Shown: piece by piece, positions 1-18,775 of the stretch | Layout: each line of letters begins with the position of its first letter | Numbering within the stretch: position 1 is the stretch's first letter | DNA from: a virus | Length of the DNA: 41,661 nt | IMG/VR virus record: IMGVR_UViG_3300042863_000513 | Span: 1-41,661 of that record | Strand: one strand, 5' to 3' | The notes under the pieces: model-generated | Told to the model about the DNA's origin: nothing | Seen by the model: only the letters and a program-made list of their open reading frames with translations | Databases searched by the model: none | Position numbers and translations under genes: made by a program

Positions 1-2
1 CC

Positions 3-1151
3 CTCCTTGAAGGTCTCAAAGGCGTCCGCCGCTCATCAATGGGTGTTATTTTAGAAAACACCAAAAAGCAACTACTTTCTGAAAGTAATGCTGGAACTAC
101 AACCGCTGGTAATATTGCCACACTAAATCGTGTCATTCTTCCAGTTATTCGCCGTGTTATGCCTACTGTTATCGCTAACGAGTTAATTGGTGTTCAACCA
201 ATGACTGGTCCAGTTGGACAGATTCATACACTACGTGTTCGCTATGCTCAAAACTTGACAGACAATTCAGCAGCTCAAACTTCGGTTGTGGCTGGTGACG
301 AAGCTCTATCACCATTCTTGATCGCTCAAGCGTATTCACGTACAAAGTCTAGCGATAATACAGCAAACAGTTATACCGCAGCTCCAACCGCTACTCTTGA
401 AGGTAACGGCGGAAAAGCAATCTCTGTACAGATTCTACGTCAAGCTGTCGAAGCCAAGAGCCGTAAGTTACAAGCTCGTTGGACATTCGAAGCTGCACAA
501 GACGCACAATCAATGCATGGTATCGACGTTGAAGCCGAAATCATGGCCGCTTTAGCACAAGAAATTACTGCTGAAATCGACCAAGAAATTCTTCTTTCAT
601 TACGTCAATTGGCTGCTACTGAGTTTACATATAACCAAGCTACCGTTTCTGGTACCGCTACATACGTTGGTGACGAACACGCTGCTTTAGCTGTTCTAAT
701 TAACCGTGTTGCTAACCTAATCGCCCAACGTACTCGTCGTGGCGCTGGTAACTGGTGTGTTGTTTCTTCAGAAATGCTGACTGTTCTTCAGTCTGCTACA
801 ACATCAGCTTTTGCCCGTACTACAGAAGGTACATTCGAAGCACCTACTAATACAAAATTAGTCGGTACATTGAACAACGCAATGCGCGTTTTCGTTGACT
901 CATATGCTCCAAGTGGAACACCAGTTCTAGTTGGTTATAAGGGTTCTTCAGAAACAGACGCAGCTGCATTCTATTGCCCATACATTCCGTTGATGAGCAG
1001 TGGTGTTGTTCTAGATCCGTCAACATTCGAACCAGTCGTTTCGTTTATGACGAGATACGGCTACGTGGAATTGACAAACACAGCATCCAGCTTTGGTAAT
1101 GCTGCTGACTACGTTGGTGAGATCGCGGTAACTAATATATCGTTTCAGTGA
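3..1151 (+). CDS. 23: T4-like major capsid protein gp23, 5' partial
   Basis: Forms the hexameric lattice of the phage head. The conserved gp23 blocks are visible: a segment starting RRVMPTVIANELIGVQPM followed by GPVGQIHTLRVRY, then QAVEAKSRKLQARW and AAQDAQSMHGIDVEAE, and near the end VGYKGSSETDAAAFYCPY. These match T4 gp23 block by block. The frame is open from base 3 to the first internal ATG at 39, and the upstream residues (LLEGLKGVRRSS) are plausible prohead sequence, so the true start lies left of the window. An LLSE/S segment about 15 codons after that ATG resembles the (L/I)xE rule of the T4 prohead protease and could be the maturation site; this is tentative. Codon use is more GC-rich than in the downstream genes, as expected for a very highly expressed core gene. 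A rho-independent terminator follows directly. Confidence 0.95.
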   Translation, partial: LLEGLKGVRRSSMGVILENTKKQLLSESNAGTTTAGNIATLNRVILPVIRRVMPTVIANELIGVQPMTGPVGQIHTLRVRYAQNLTDNSAAQTSVVAGDEALSPFLIAQAYSRTKSSDNTANSYTAAPTATLEGNGGKAISVQILRQAVEAKSRKLQARWTFEAAQDAQSMHGIDVEAEIMAALAQEITAEIDQEILLSLRQLAATEFTYNQATVSGTATYVGDEHAALAVLINRVANLIAQRTRRGAGNWCVVSSEMLTVLQSATTSAFARTTEGTFEAPTNTKLVGTLNNAMRVFVDSYAPSGTPVLVGYKGSSETDAAAFYCPYIPLMSSGVVLDPSTFEPVVSFMTRYGYVELTNTASSFGNAADYVGEIAVTNISFQ

Positions 1152-1195
1152 TATTTTACCACTATTCAAGAACTTTTTGAATATAGTAAAACAAA

Positions 1196-1217
1196 AACCC
1201 GCTTCGGCGGGTTTTTT
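1196..1217 (+). terminator. Rho-independent terminator after the capsid gene
   Basis: A 7-bp stem (AACCCGC / GCGGGTT) closed by a TTCG tetraloop and followed by a T run. The A run on the left side lets it also work on the opposite strand, so it can end both the capsid transcript and the convergent reverse-strand endonuclease gene. Confidence 0.93.
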
Positions 1218-1222
1218 GTTGT

Positions 1223-2011
1223 CTATTTTTTCTTACGTGGTCTACCACCAAGTTGCCATCCTTGTTCTATCCAAGATTGAAGTGTATCTTGTTTGACTTT
1301 TTTCTCGACATCGTTTCTATTAATACTAACAACACCTAGATTAGCCGCAGCAACAGCGTCACCATGTCCTTCTGATTTAGGCTTACGACAAGATATGGCA
1401 ATCTTATTCTTATGAACGTCATTCATCGGCCCACGAACTAACCCTATCATAGAATCTCGTTGCTTATCTCTTGTTTCTTGAGATCGTTTATCCGTACCAT
1501 TTTTCTTCATTGTGTCAACTGACTTTCTTACTTTTTCTTTTAATTTTTCATCTGTTAATTTTGGTCTATTCTGAGCCGCTTCTTTTACTCTGGCTAAAAC
1601 TTCAGGACGATCTTCTTTACGACCTTTGTTCCAAATTTCTCGACCATTTATAAATTGTTCACTCATAGTTTCACTATGATTCTTACTCCACTCTATTCTG
1701 TTCTTCTCATACGCTCTGACAATAGCATATGATGACTGACGTTCCATATGTTCTCCAGAGACACCCATCATATTAAAGGCATATATCATTGATACTTTGG
1801 CTGATCCAGTAGTCATTTTAGTCAAGAGCCAATGACACCAAGCGTGATCATGTCCAGTTAATTTGACAAGATTTTCAGGTGAATCATTGCCACCCATACT
1901 ACGTGGGATAATATGATGTATTTCACCACGAGAATCTTTATCTAAAATGGCTCGTTTTTGGATGATACCATAGTACCATCGTGTATATTTTGTATTGTTA
2001 AATTGGTTCAT
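1223..2011 (-). CDS. HNH homing endonuclease (free-standing)
   Basis: Predicted site-specific DNA endonuclease that promotes spread of its own gene. The HNH fold is near the N-terminus: an H-H-I-I-P segment (His32, His33), Asn47 in a PENLVKL segment and His56 in GHDHAWCH, giving the His...Asn...His set of the beta-beta-alpha-metal site. The middle is basic and repetitive, like NUMOD3-type DNA-binding segments (NKGRK, K-N-K-I-A-I-S-C-R-K). The C-terminus (LQSWIEQGWQLGGRPRKKK) resembles the DNA-binding tail of many phage GIY-YIG and HNH endonucleases. It lies opposite to the capsid gene, immediately past the terminator, a usual site for phage homing genes. The start at 2011 is the only Met ahead of the HNH motif. 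Near-consensus sigma70 elements lie upstream. There is no clear Shine-Dalgarno sequence. Confidence 0.87.
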   Translation of the reverse strand: MNQFNNTKYTRWYYGIIQKRAILDKDSRGEIHHIIPRSMGGNDSPENLVKLTGHDHAWCHWLLTKMTTGSAKVSMIYAFNMMGVSGEHMERQSSYAIVRAYEKNRIEWSKNHSETMSEQFINGREIWNKGRKEDRPEVLARVKEAAQNRPKLTDEKLKEKVRKSVDTMKKNGTDKRSQETRDKQRDSMIGLVRGPMNDVHKNKIAISCRKPKSEGHGDAVAAANLGVVSINRNDVEKKVKQDTLQSWIEQGWQLGGRPRKKK

Positions 2012-2016
2012 ATGTT

Positions 2017-2024
2017 TATTTATC
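2017..2024 (-). promoter_or_regulatory. Late-promoter-like octamer upstream of HNH gene
   Basis: Reads GATAAATA on the reverse strand, identical to the octamer ahead of the forward structural genes. It ends only 5 bases before the ATG, so a transcript started from it would be nearly leaderless. It may be coincidental. Confidence 0.4.
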
Positions 2025-2058
2025 TTTCGCTGTTACTAATATTACTTTTCAATCTTTA

Positions 2059-2087
2059 ACTATACACTGTCATTCATTAAATGTCAA
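2059..2087 (-). promoter_or_regulatory. Sigma70-type promoter for the HNH gene
   Basis: On the reverse strand, TTGACA (2087-2082), a 17-base spacer, then TATAGT (2064-2059). The -35 box is perfect, the spacer optimal and the -10 one base from consensus. The start point would fall near 2052, giving a leader of about 40 bases before the ATG at 2011. Confidence 0.65.
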
Positions 2088-2104
2088 CAAATATGATCAA
2101 TCAA

Positions 2105-2112
2105 GATAAATA
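2105..2112 (+). promoter_or_regulatory. Late-promoter-like octamer GATAAATA
   Basis: Lies 22 bases before the ATG at 2135. The downstream leader contains TAGGATAC, which serves as Shine-Dalgarno region. Octamer and leader are repeated almost exactly ahead of the next gene. Confidence 0.65.
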
Positions 2113-2134
2113 TTATATATTATAGGATACTACT

Positions 2135-2464
2135 ATGTTAGACAATCAAACACGTATGAGAGCAATGTTAAATTTAATTGAATCAGTAGATCAAGGTAAA
2201 AAACTCAAATTAAATGAAAGTATTGGTGAAGAATTATCTGAAGATAGTGGTTCTGATCCTCGTCAACTTGCACAAGAAGCACTTAGTGCAGCAGTAAGAT
2301 ACATTCAAGATGCATTAGAAGTATCTGAAGAAGATGAAGAAATTGCTTATGAATATTTTCGTGACGAAAATGCTGAAACAGTACTTGACATTTTTGTTGA
2401 GTATATTGAACATCAAGTTGATGCTCAACATAATGGTGATGCACCACCTAATGACGATTTTTAA
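2135..2464 (+). CDS. Small acidic protein, paralogue of the next gene's N-terminus
   Basis: Function not recognised. The 109-residue protein is strongly acidic. Its first 35 residues (MLDNQTRMRAMLNLIES..., VDQGKK, LNESI) are nearly identical to the start of the following 487-residue gene. The similarity continues more weakly through an alanine-rich helix (LAQEALSAAVRYIQDAL against LAEEALDAAAAYIQDKL). The C-terminus is only acidic and polar. No membrane segment or signal peptide is seen. It has its own promoter-like octamer and an AGGATA ribosome-binding region. It is best read as a tandem duplicate of the N-terminal domain of the next gene, possibly a virion or assembly protein judging by the capsid and fibre genes on either side. 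Confidence 0.75.
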   Translation: MLDNQTRMRAMLNLIESVDQGKKLKLNESIGEELSEDSGSDPRQLAQEALSAAVRYIQDALEVSEEDEEIAYEYFRDENAETVLDIFVEYIEHQVDAQHNGDAPPNDDF

Positions 2465-2478
2465 ATATTATTAAAAAA

Positions 2479-2486
2479 GATAAATA
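2479..2486 (+). promoter_or_regulatory. Late-promoter-like octamer GATAAATA
   Basis: Lies 22 bases before the ATG at 2509, the same distance as in the preceding paralogue, and is followed by the same TATAGGATACTA leader. Confidence 0.65.
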
Positions 2487-2508
2487 CAGTATAATATAGG
2501 ATACTAAC

Positions 2509-3972
2509 ATGTTAGACAATCAAACACGTATGAGATCAATGCTAGATTTAATTGAGTCAGTAGATCAAGGTAAAAAAATTAATTTAAATGAAAGTATTGA
2601 AGAGAAAGTATCTGAAGATGTAGAAGATACTCATCAAGATCCAGAAAGTTTAGCTGAAGAAGCACTTGATGCCGCTGCCGCATATATTCAAGATAAACTT
2701 GGAATTACAGATGGTGGTCCAGCTGGTATGTTCTTTAGTGGAGAAAATGGTATAACTGTAGAAAAGATTTTTGCTGATTATGTCATGTTTGAATATAAAA
2801 ATATGGAAGACGATAATTCACAAACTTTAGATGAAGGCGCTATGAAGCGTTGGCTTATAAATCAAGCAATGTCTATGGAGAAAGATGATTTTGTTGCAAA
2901 TGCGATGCGACGCAACGGGGCGATTTTTCTGAGCTCAGAAGAAGCAGAAGAATACTGGGACAATATTAACGGTGTAGACGATGAAGAATCTGATAGTAAT
3001 ACACGTAGCAATCAATTTGAATCAGTAAAATCTAAAACTGGAAAATTACCATCAATGGCACATATTAAAAAAATGTGTAAAGATGGAAAAACTGTAGCAG
3101 AAATTTGTAAAATGCATCCTGATTGTGATCGTGCCGAATTAAAACAAATGGTAGCTGATTGTAAAGATAAATTGTCAGAGTCTGGTGAAGGGAATTCTTC
3201 TACTCGTGAAAAATCTGTCAGTGACAGTGATGAAGGATATGATAAATGGGATCCAAAACATCCTAATTTTGCAAAAAACTACAAGAAATATAAGACTAGT
3301 AATCCAGAAGGAACATTAAAATCTTTTATTGCTCATTTGAAGAAAGGTGCATTGGCAGAAGGTGTTAGACTTAACAAATTTCGTCAAGTAGCTGATATTC
3401 TCAAAACATTACCTGAAAATAATCGTAAGATTTTAGCTAAGCGTCACTGTAAGATTTTTGAAAGTAATAATTCACGTTTTAATAGTAGAAAGTTTATGAC
3501 ATATATTGGTCTTAATGAAGGTGATGTAGAAGATTTCTTAGCACGTGGTGGAAAAATACAACAAGGTGCACCAACAGATAAAAAGACACCTAGAGCTAGA
3601 AATTCTAGTTATACTGATCATTCAATGCGTAAGGGTGAACAAGGTCGTCGTGGTAGAGGTTATCAAGATTATGATCCTGATGATCATCAGTCACGTAATG
3701 ATGATATTGATTATCCAACAAAAGATATTCGTAAACCTGAATATGAAAGTAAACAAATGAATGAAACTTATGGTAATGGTGAGATTGAAGTTAACTTTAT
3801 CAATAGTGGAACTGGTCAACAGTTAGGTATGAAGACAGTTCAAGCTGGTAGCATTACATTAGATAATTATGGACGTCCGGTTATGAAAGTTTCATCTCCA
3901 TTTGCATCTGGTAATACGTTAATGGCTAATTTTGATTCTAAAACTGGTGGTTGGGTTGTTGATTTAGACTAA
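2509..3972 (+). CDS. Hypothetical multidomain phage protein
   Basis: Function not recognised. Residues 1-35 repeat the N-terminus of the upstream 109-residue protein, followed by an acidic helical region. Around residues 178-225 is a compact Lys/Cys-rich helical module (KTGKLPSMAHIKKMCKDGK, then EICKMHPDCDRAELKQMV) that may be a small DNA- or protein-binding helix-turn-helix-like unit. Next comes DKWDPKHPNFAKNYKKYK with a basic helix. A low-complexity stretch rich in Arg, Asp, Gly and Tyr follows (about 345-410). The C-terminal 65 residues look like a small beta domain (GEIEVNFINSGTGQQLGM..., ending GGWVVDLD). The beaded layout suggests a structural or scaffolding role, but nothing in the sequence proves it. 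It ends one base before the convergent reverse-strand gene. Confidence 0.8.
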   Translation: MLDNQTRMRSMLDLIESVDQGKKINLNESIEEKVSEDVEDTHQDPESLAEEALDAAAAYIQDKLGITDGGPAGMFFSGENGITVEKIFADYVMFEYKNMEDDNSQTLDEGAMKRWLINQAMSMEKDDFVANAMRRNGAIFLSSEEAEEYWDNINGVDDEESDSNTRSNQFESVKSKTGKLPSMAHIKKMCKDGKTVAEICKMHPDCDRAELKQMVADCKDKLSESGEGNSSTREKSVSDSDEGYDKWDPKHPNFAKNYKKYKTSNPEGTLKSFIAHLKKGALAEGVRLNKFRQVADILKTLPENNRKILAKRHCKIFESNNSRFNSRKFMTYIGLNEGDVEDFLARGGKIQQGAPTDKKTPRARNSSYTDHSMRKGEQGRRGRGYQDYDPDDHQSRNDDIDYPTKDIRKPEYESKQMNETYGNGEIEVNFINSGTGQQLGMKTVQAGSITLDNYGRPVMKVSSPFASGNTLMANFDSKTGGWVVDLD

Positions 3973-4314
3973 TTACAATCTGATATTACTCCAATCAATG
4001 GTGGCATCCACTGTTAATTCCGCCCTCTTTTTGATATTTTTCAATCTGAGGGCGTTACAATTTTGGCAGATAGTTTCTCCATTAATCAAACATAATTGAC
4101 AACTATCAATTGATTCAAAGTTACATATATTGCACTTTGAATCTTTTTTCTTTTTGGTATATTTTAATTTTGCACAATGATTGCATAAAGTATGCCATCG
4201 CTGATATCCACTTACACTACGACCATTTGGTCTTGATGGTAATTTATTACATTCTTTACACATGGGTCTGATAGATTGTTGTTTTAGCATTATAATATTT
4301 ATGTTATAAGTCAT
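3973..4314 (-). CDS. Zinc-cluster protein, degenerate HNH-endonuclease-like
   Basis: A 113-residue protein (105 if it starts at the internal ATG at 4290) with four Cys pairs: CKEC, CNHC, CNIC and CQNC, plus an extra CQLC. The order and spacing follow a family of small phage HNH endonucleases, in which a CxxC...CxxC half is followed by C-x-x-C-G-F...CQLDxDHIDGN...LCxNCH. Here the stretch between CQL and ICQNCN is shortened and the Asp-His-Ile-Asp metal/catalytic motif is missing; it reads SCQLCLINGETICQNCN. Two zinc sites therefore look intact while the nuclease site looks lost. It is convergent with the upstream gene. A CATAAATA octamer sits 5 bases before the ATG at 4290, the same spacing as at the HNH gene, which makes 4290 a serious alternative start. 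It could be a DNA-binding remnant of a homing gene. Confidence 0.7.
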   Translation of the reverse strand: MTYNINIIMLKQQSIRPMCKECNKLPSRPNGRSVSGYQRWHTLCNHCAKLKYTKKKKDSKCNICNFESIDSCQLCLINGETICQNCNALRLKNIKKRAELTVDATIDWSNIRL

Positions 4315-4351
4315 GGGACCCTAGTTTTGACGATTAATTTAAATATAATAC

Positions 4352-4359
4352 GATAAATA
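4352..4359 (+). promoter_or_regulatory. Late-promoter-like octamer GATAAATA
   Basis: Lies 20 bases before the ATG at 4380, followed by an ACTGGATAAAG leader that contains the Shine-Dalgarno-like GGAT. Confidence 0.65.
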
Positions 4360-4379
4360 TTACTATAACTGGATAAAGC

Positions 4380-7300
4380 ATGGCACAACAAATTATTAAC
4401 ATTGGAGCTTCGTCAAACGATGGTAATGGCGATCCTCTAAGACTTGCGTTTGAAAAGATTAATGAAAACTTTACTCAACTATATAGTTTAGGATCCGGTG
4501 GAACTGCGGCTCCACCACCAGGCGCAGTTCAATTTGCGGCCACAAATAATCTAGATACAATTGCTTATAATAGCGGTACATGGGTAATATTTGGTACACC
4601 ATTACGATATTTTTACAGTACAGATGGAATAAATTACAGTAATCAAACTAGTCCAGTTAATCAACCAATAAATTCAGTAACTCCAACACCATTAGGATTT
4701 ATTGCAGTTGGAGATAATGGTACTATTATCACAAGTAGTAATATTGCCACTACATGGACAGTACAAACAAGCGGAACAACAGAAAATTTATTACGAGTAT
4801 ATTATACTGATATTACTGGATTATATGTTGCGGTTGGTGAAAATGGAACAATATTAACTAGTTTAAATGCTATTACTTGGACTTTACAGGCTACTGGAGT
4901 ATTAGAAAATTTACGTGGTATTGCTTATGATGTAGACAATGGTATATATGTTGTAGTTGGTAATGCTGGTACAATATTATTAAGTGAAGACGCAATAGAT
5001 TGGATTATCCAAGATGGTGGAGTTGTTGATAATTTAAATAGCGTGGTATTTGATGGTGACAATTATATTGCAACTGGAAATAATGGTACAGTAATTGTCA
5101 GTTCTGATGGTATAACATGGACATCATCAATTAGTGGAACTGTTGAAAATCTTAATACAATTACGTTGGCAACTGTATCAACTATACCTACATTGGTATC
5201 AGCTGGCGATAATGGAATTCAAATCACTAGTAACAATGGTGCAACATCATGGTCTACTAGTAGTACTGGAACAACTAGTAATTTAATTGATAGTATATAT
5301 GGTAGTGGTGAATATTATATAGTTGGAACAGACGGCGTAATTATCAGTGGTGTAAATGGAACTAGTTGGACTGATTTAAGTATACCAAGCGGATTAGATG
5401 GTAGTAGTAATTTTATATTTGATGTTGAGACTAGTACATTAAACATTACTAATATTGATTCTAGTAATGTTACATCAAATATTTCTAGTAGTAATATTGC
5501 TACGGCAAATCAATTGGTAGTATATACTCGTGCCAATTTAGGAGATATTGGGAATGTAGTTATTACTGGTGGTGCTAGTGGACTAGTAGTCAGTACTGAC
5601 GGATTAGGTAATTTATATTGGGGTGCTGGAGGTGGTGGTACTGCTGGATCAACTGGTGCAACTGGATTCAGAGGTGCTACTGGAGCCACAGGTGCTACTG
5701 GATCAACTGGATTTACCGGAAGTACTGGATTTACCGGAAGTACCGGATTTACAGGAAGTACTGGATTTACAGGTGCTACTGGTAGTACAGGTGCTACTGG
5801 ATTTGACGGAGCCACTGGATTTACTGGTTCTACGGGTGCCACTGGATTAGATGGAGCCACTGGAAGTACAGGTGCTACTGGATTTACTGGCGCTACTGGA
5901 TTAGATGGAGCCACTGGATTTATCGGAGCCACTGGATTCATCGGTGCTACAGGAAGCGGAGCCACTGGATCTACTGGTTTTGAAGGATCCACTGGCGCAA
6001 CAGGACTAGATGGATCAACTGGAGCCACAGGTGCTACTGGTTACGGTGCCACTGGTGCCACTGGAATTCAAGGTGATATTGGTGCTACTGGAGTAGCAGG
6101 TACGTCAGTTTCCATAATAGGATCAGTACCAAATGTAAACGTTGATCCTCCTAATAATCCACAAACAACACTTAATGCTGCATTTCCATCTGCAGTACTT
6201 GGAAATGGAGTTATAGATCAAGCTACTGGTAATTTATGGGTTTATGATGGTACACTTTGGGTCAATGTTGGAACTATTGTGGGTCCAACTGGATATACAG
6301 GTGCTACTGGATATACAGGCGCCACAGGAGCAACTGGCGTTCAAGGTGACATAGGTGCTACTGGATTTATTGGTTCTACTGGAGCCACGGGACTAGATGG
6401 ATCAACTGGCGCAACTGGAGTTCAAGGTGATATAGGTGCTACTGGTTTTGATGGAGCCACTGGTGCTACTGGATTAGATGGTGCCACTGGCGCTACTGGT
6501 TTTGATGGAGCCACTGGCGCAACCGGAATTCAAGGTGATATTGGGGCAACTGGTTTTGACGGAGCCACAGGTGCTACTGGATTACAGGGCGACATAGGTG
6601 CCACTGGATTTGATGGCGCTACTGGTGCTACTGGATTAGATGGATCAACTGGCGCTACTGGAATTCAAGGAGACATAGGTGCTACCGGATTTGACGGAGC
6701 CACTGGAGCTACTGGAATTCAAGGTGACATAGGTGCTACTGGATTTGATGGGGCCACTGGACCAATTGGATTTGACGGAGCCACTGGTGCTACTGGATTA
6801 CAGGGTGATATTGGTGCTACTGGATTTGACGGAGCCACTGGTGCTACTGGATTACAGGGTGATATTGGTGCTACTGGAGTTCAGGGTGATATAGGTGCCA
6901 CTGGTTTTGACGGAGCCACTGGCGCTACTGGATTAGATGGAGCCACAGGTGCTACCGGATTAGACGGATCTACTGGTGCTACTGGATTACAGGGTGATAT
7001 TGGTGCTACTGGATTAGATGGAGCCACTGGTGCTACTGGAGTTCAGGGCGACATAGGTGCTACTGGATTTACTGGAGCCACAGGATCTACTGGATTAGAC
7101 GGATCTACCGGTGCCACTGGAGTTCAAGGTGATATTGGATCTACTGGTGCTACTGGTTTTGATGGAGCTACCGGATTTACTGGATCAACTGGATTTGACG
7201 GCGCTACTGGTTTTGATGGATCAACTGGATTTACTGGATCAACAGGTGCTACTGGTGTTACTGGATTACAGGGAGCTACTGGATTACAGGGGGCTACTGG

Positions 7301-7883
7301 ATTTATAGGAAGTACGGGTGCTACTGGATTTGACGGTTCTACTGGATTTGATGGATCAACTGGATTTACTGGCGCTACAGGTGCCACTGGATTATCTGGT
7401 GGTGTTGGTAGTATTGGGTCAACTGGTGCTACTGGATTAACTGGAGCGACTGGTACTGGGGTATCAATAATTACTGATACTGTTGATAATAATACATTTT
7501 ATCCTGCTCTTTCAAATATTTTTACTGGTAGCTTAGCTACGATATATGTAAGTAGTAGTAAATTAACATTTAATCCTAGTACTGGTCAACTAAACGCTGT
7601 AGAAGTCAACTCTACTAGCGATGGAACATTGAAAGAAAATATTAAAAATATTGTTAGTCCGTTAACTATTTTGAATCAAATTACTGGAGTTTCTTTTAAT
7701 TGGAAAGAATGGGGTAAGAAATCTTATGGAGTAATTGCTCAAGAAGTTGCTAAAATTTTACCAGAATTGGTATCAAAAAATGAAAATGGATTATCAGTTT
7801 CGTATTTGCCATTAATTGCTATCTTAATTGAAGCAGTTAAGGAACAACAAAAACAAATTGATGAAATAAGAAAGATAAAATAA
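4380..7883 (+). CDS. Collagen-like tail fibre with Asp-box region and S74 chaperone
   Basis: Predicted trimeric tail fibre, 1167 residues. Residues 1-36 ([20 protein letters not shown], then [10 protein letters not shown]) are the common N-terminal attachment motif of phage fibres. Residues about 55-340 hold Asp-box/YCF48-like repeats ([27 protein letters not shown]), a predicted beta-propeller. Residues 421-576 and 636-1026 are Gly-X-Y collagen-like repeats ([15 protein letters not shown]). They are split by a small domain containing [17 protein letters not shown]. The C-terminus is a peptidase S74/intramolecular chaperone domain: Ser1080-Asp1081 and Lys1085 have the five-residue spacing of the self-cleavage dyad, and [16 protein letters not shown] is the family core. 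Self-cleavage should release about 87 residues after trimerisation. A terminator follows in the intergenic region. Confidence 0.9.
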   Translation: MAQQIINIGASSNDGNGDPLRLAFEKINENFTQLYSLGSGGTAAPPPGAVQFAATNNLDTIAYNSGTWVIFGTPLRYFYSTDGINYSNQTSPVNQPINSVTPTPLGFIAVGDNGTIITSSNIATTWTVQTSGTTENLLRVYYTDITGLYVAVGENGTILTSLNAITWTLQATGVLENLRGIAYDVDNGIYVVVGNAGTILLSEDAIDWIIQDGGVVDNLNSVVFDGDNYIATGNNGTVIVSSDGITWTSSISGTVENLNTITLATVSTIPTLVSAGDNGIQITSNNGATSWSTSSTGTTSNLIDSIYGSGEYYIVGTDGVIISGVNGTSWTDLSIPSGLDGSSNFIFDVETSTLNITNIDSSNVTSNISSSNIATANQLVVYTRANLGDIGNVVITGGASGLVVSTDGLGNLYWGAGGGGTAGSTGATGFRGATGATGATGSTGFTGSTGFTGSTGFTGSTGFTGATGSTGATGFDGATGFTGSTGATGLDGATGSTGATGFTGATGLDGATGFIGATGFIGATGSGATGSTGFEGSTGATGLDGSTGATGATGYGATGATGIQGDIGATGVAGTSVSIIGSVPNVNVDPPNNPQTTLNAAFPSAVLGNGVIDQATGNLWVYDGTLWVNVGTIVGPTGYTGATGYTGATGATGVQGDIGATGFIGSTGATGLDGSTGATGVQGDIGATGFDGATGATGLDGATGATGFDGATGATGIQGDIGATGFDGATGATGLQGDIGATGFDGATGATGLDGSTGATGIQGDIGATGFDGATGATGIQGDIGATGFDGATGPIGFDGATGATGLQGDIGATGFDGATGATGLQGDIGATGVQGDIGATGFDGATGATGLDGATGATGLDGSTGATGLQGDIGATGLDGATGATGVQGDIGATGFTGATGSTGLDGSTGATGVQGDIGSTGATGFDGATGFTGSTGFDGATGFDGSTGFTGSTGATGVTGLQGATGLQGATGFIGSTGATGFDGSTGFDGSTGFTGATGATGLSGGVGSIGSTGATGLTGATGTGVSIITDTVDNNTFYPALSNIFTGSLATIYVSSSKLTFNPSTGQLNAVEVNSTSDGTLKENIKNIVSPLTILNQITGVSFNWKEWGKKSYGVIAQEVAKILPELVSKNENGLSVSYLPLIAILIEAVKEQQKQIDEIRKIK
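5643..6106 (+). repeat. Collagen-like Gly-X-Y repeat, stalk 1 of first fibre
   Basis: In-frame nine-base periodicity (GGN NNN NNN) coding about 155 residues of [12 protein letters not shown] triplets. Proline is absent and Thr dominates the Y position. Confidence 0.9.
6286..7456 (+). repeat. Collagen-like Gly-X-Y repeat, stalk 2 of first fibre
   Basis: About 390 residues of Gly-X-Y with a longer recurring unit of roughly GAT-G(F/L)DGAT-GAT-G(L/I/V)QGDI. The higher-order unit indicates expansion by duplication. Confidence 0.9.
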
Positions 7884-7900
7884 CGTTCAAATTTGAACGT
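7883..7900. repeat. 18-bp perfect palindrome at the stop of the first fibre
   Basis: A perfect dyad (ACGTTCAAATTTGAACGT) whose first base is the last base of the TAA stop codon. It lacks a following T run, so it is not a classic terminator. It could be a protein-binding operator or an mRNA 3'-end hairpin. Confidence 0.6.
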
Positions 7901-7936
7901 AGTTGGGTTATAATATATATTTGATAATACATAATT

Positions 7937-7960
7937 ATAGCGTCTCTAGACGCTATTTTT
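7937..7960 (+). terminator. Rho-independent terminator after first fibre gene
   Basis: An 8-bp stem (ATAGCGTC / GACGCTAT) with a TCTA loop, followed by a T run. It separates the first fibre transcript from the giant fibre transcript. Confidence 0.85.
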
Positions 7961-7994
7961 ATTAAAAATGTCAATAATTTAATTATAACATACT

Positions 7995-8002
7995 GATAAA
8001 TA
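7995..8002 (+). promoter_or_regulatory. Late-promoter-like octamer ahead of giant fibre
   Basis: GATAAATA, with a near copy (GATAAATC) 4 bases downstream at 8007-8014. The leader carries a strong AAAAGGAAA Shine-Dalgarno sequence at 8043-8051 for the ATG at 8057. Confidence 0.65.
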
Positions 8003-8056
8003 CAGAGATAAATCATATTTAAAACATGATAGCCTAGTACCCAAAAGGAAACGAAG

Positions 8057-18774
<10,718 letters not shown>

Positions 18775-18775
<1 letters not shown>

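Noticed and set aside
1471-1653. 60-residue forward frame within the HNH gene.
   Set aside because: Hydrophobic antisense shadow of the Lys-rich part of the endonuclease, without a start signal.
3240-3247. GATAAATG inside the 487-residue gene as another late promoter.
   Set aside because: It differs from the octamer at the last base, lies deep inside a gene and has no start codon with a leader downstream.
3545-3760. 71-residue forward frame inside the 487-residue gene.
   Set aside because: Overlaps the real gene in another frame, with no ribosome-binding site and low-complexity content.
4380-7883. Possible host-derived eukaryotic collagen or an active sialidase.
   Set aside because: The Gly-X-Y repeats lack Pro and sit between typical phage fibre ends. 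The Asp-boxes alone do not show a sialidase active site.
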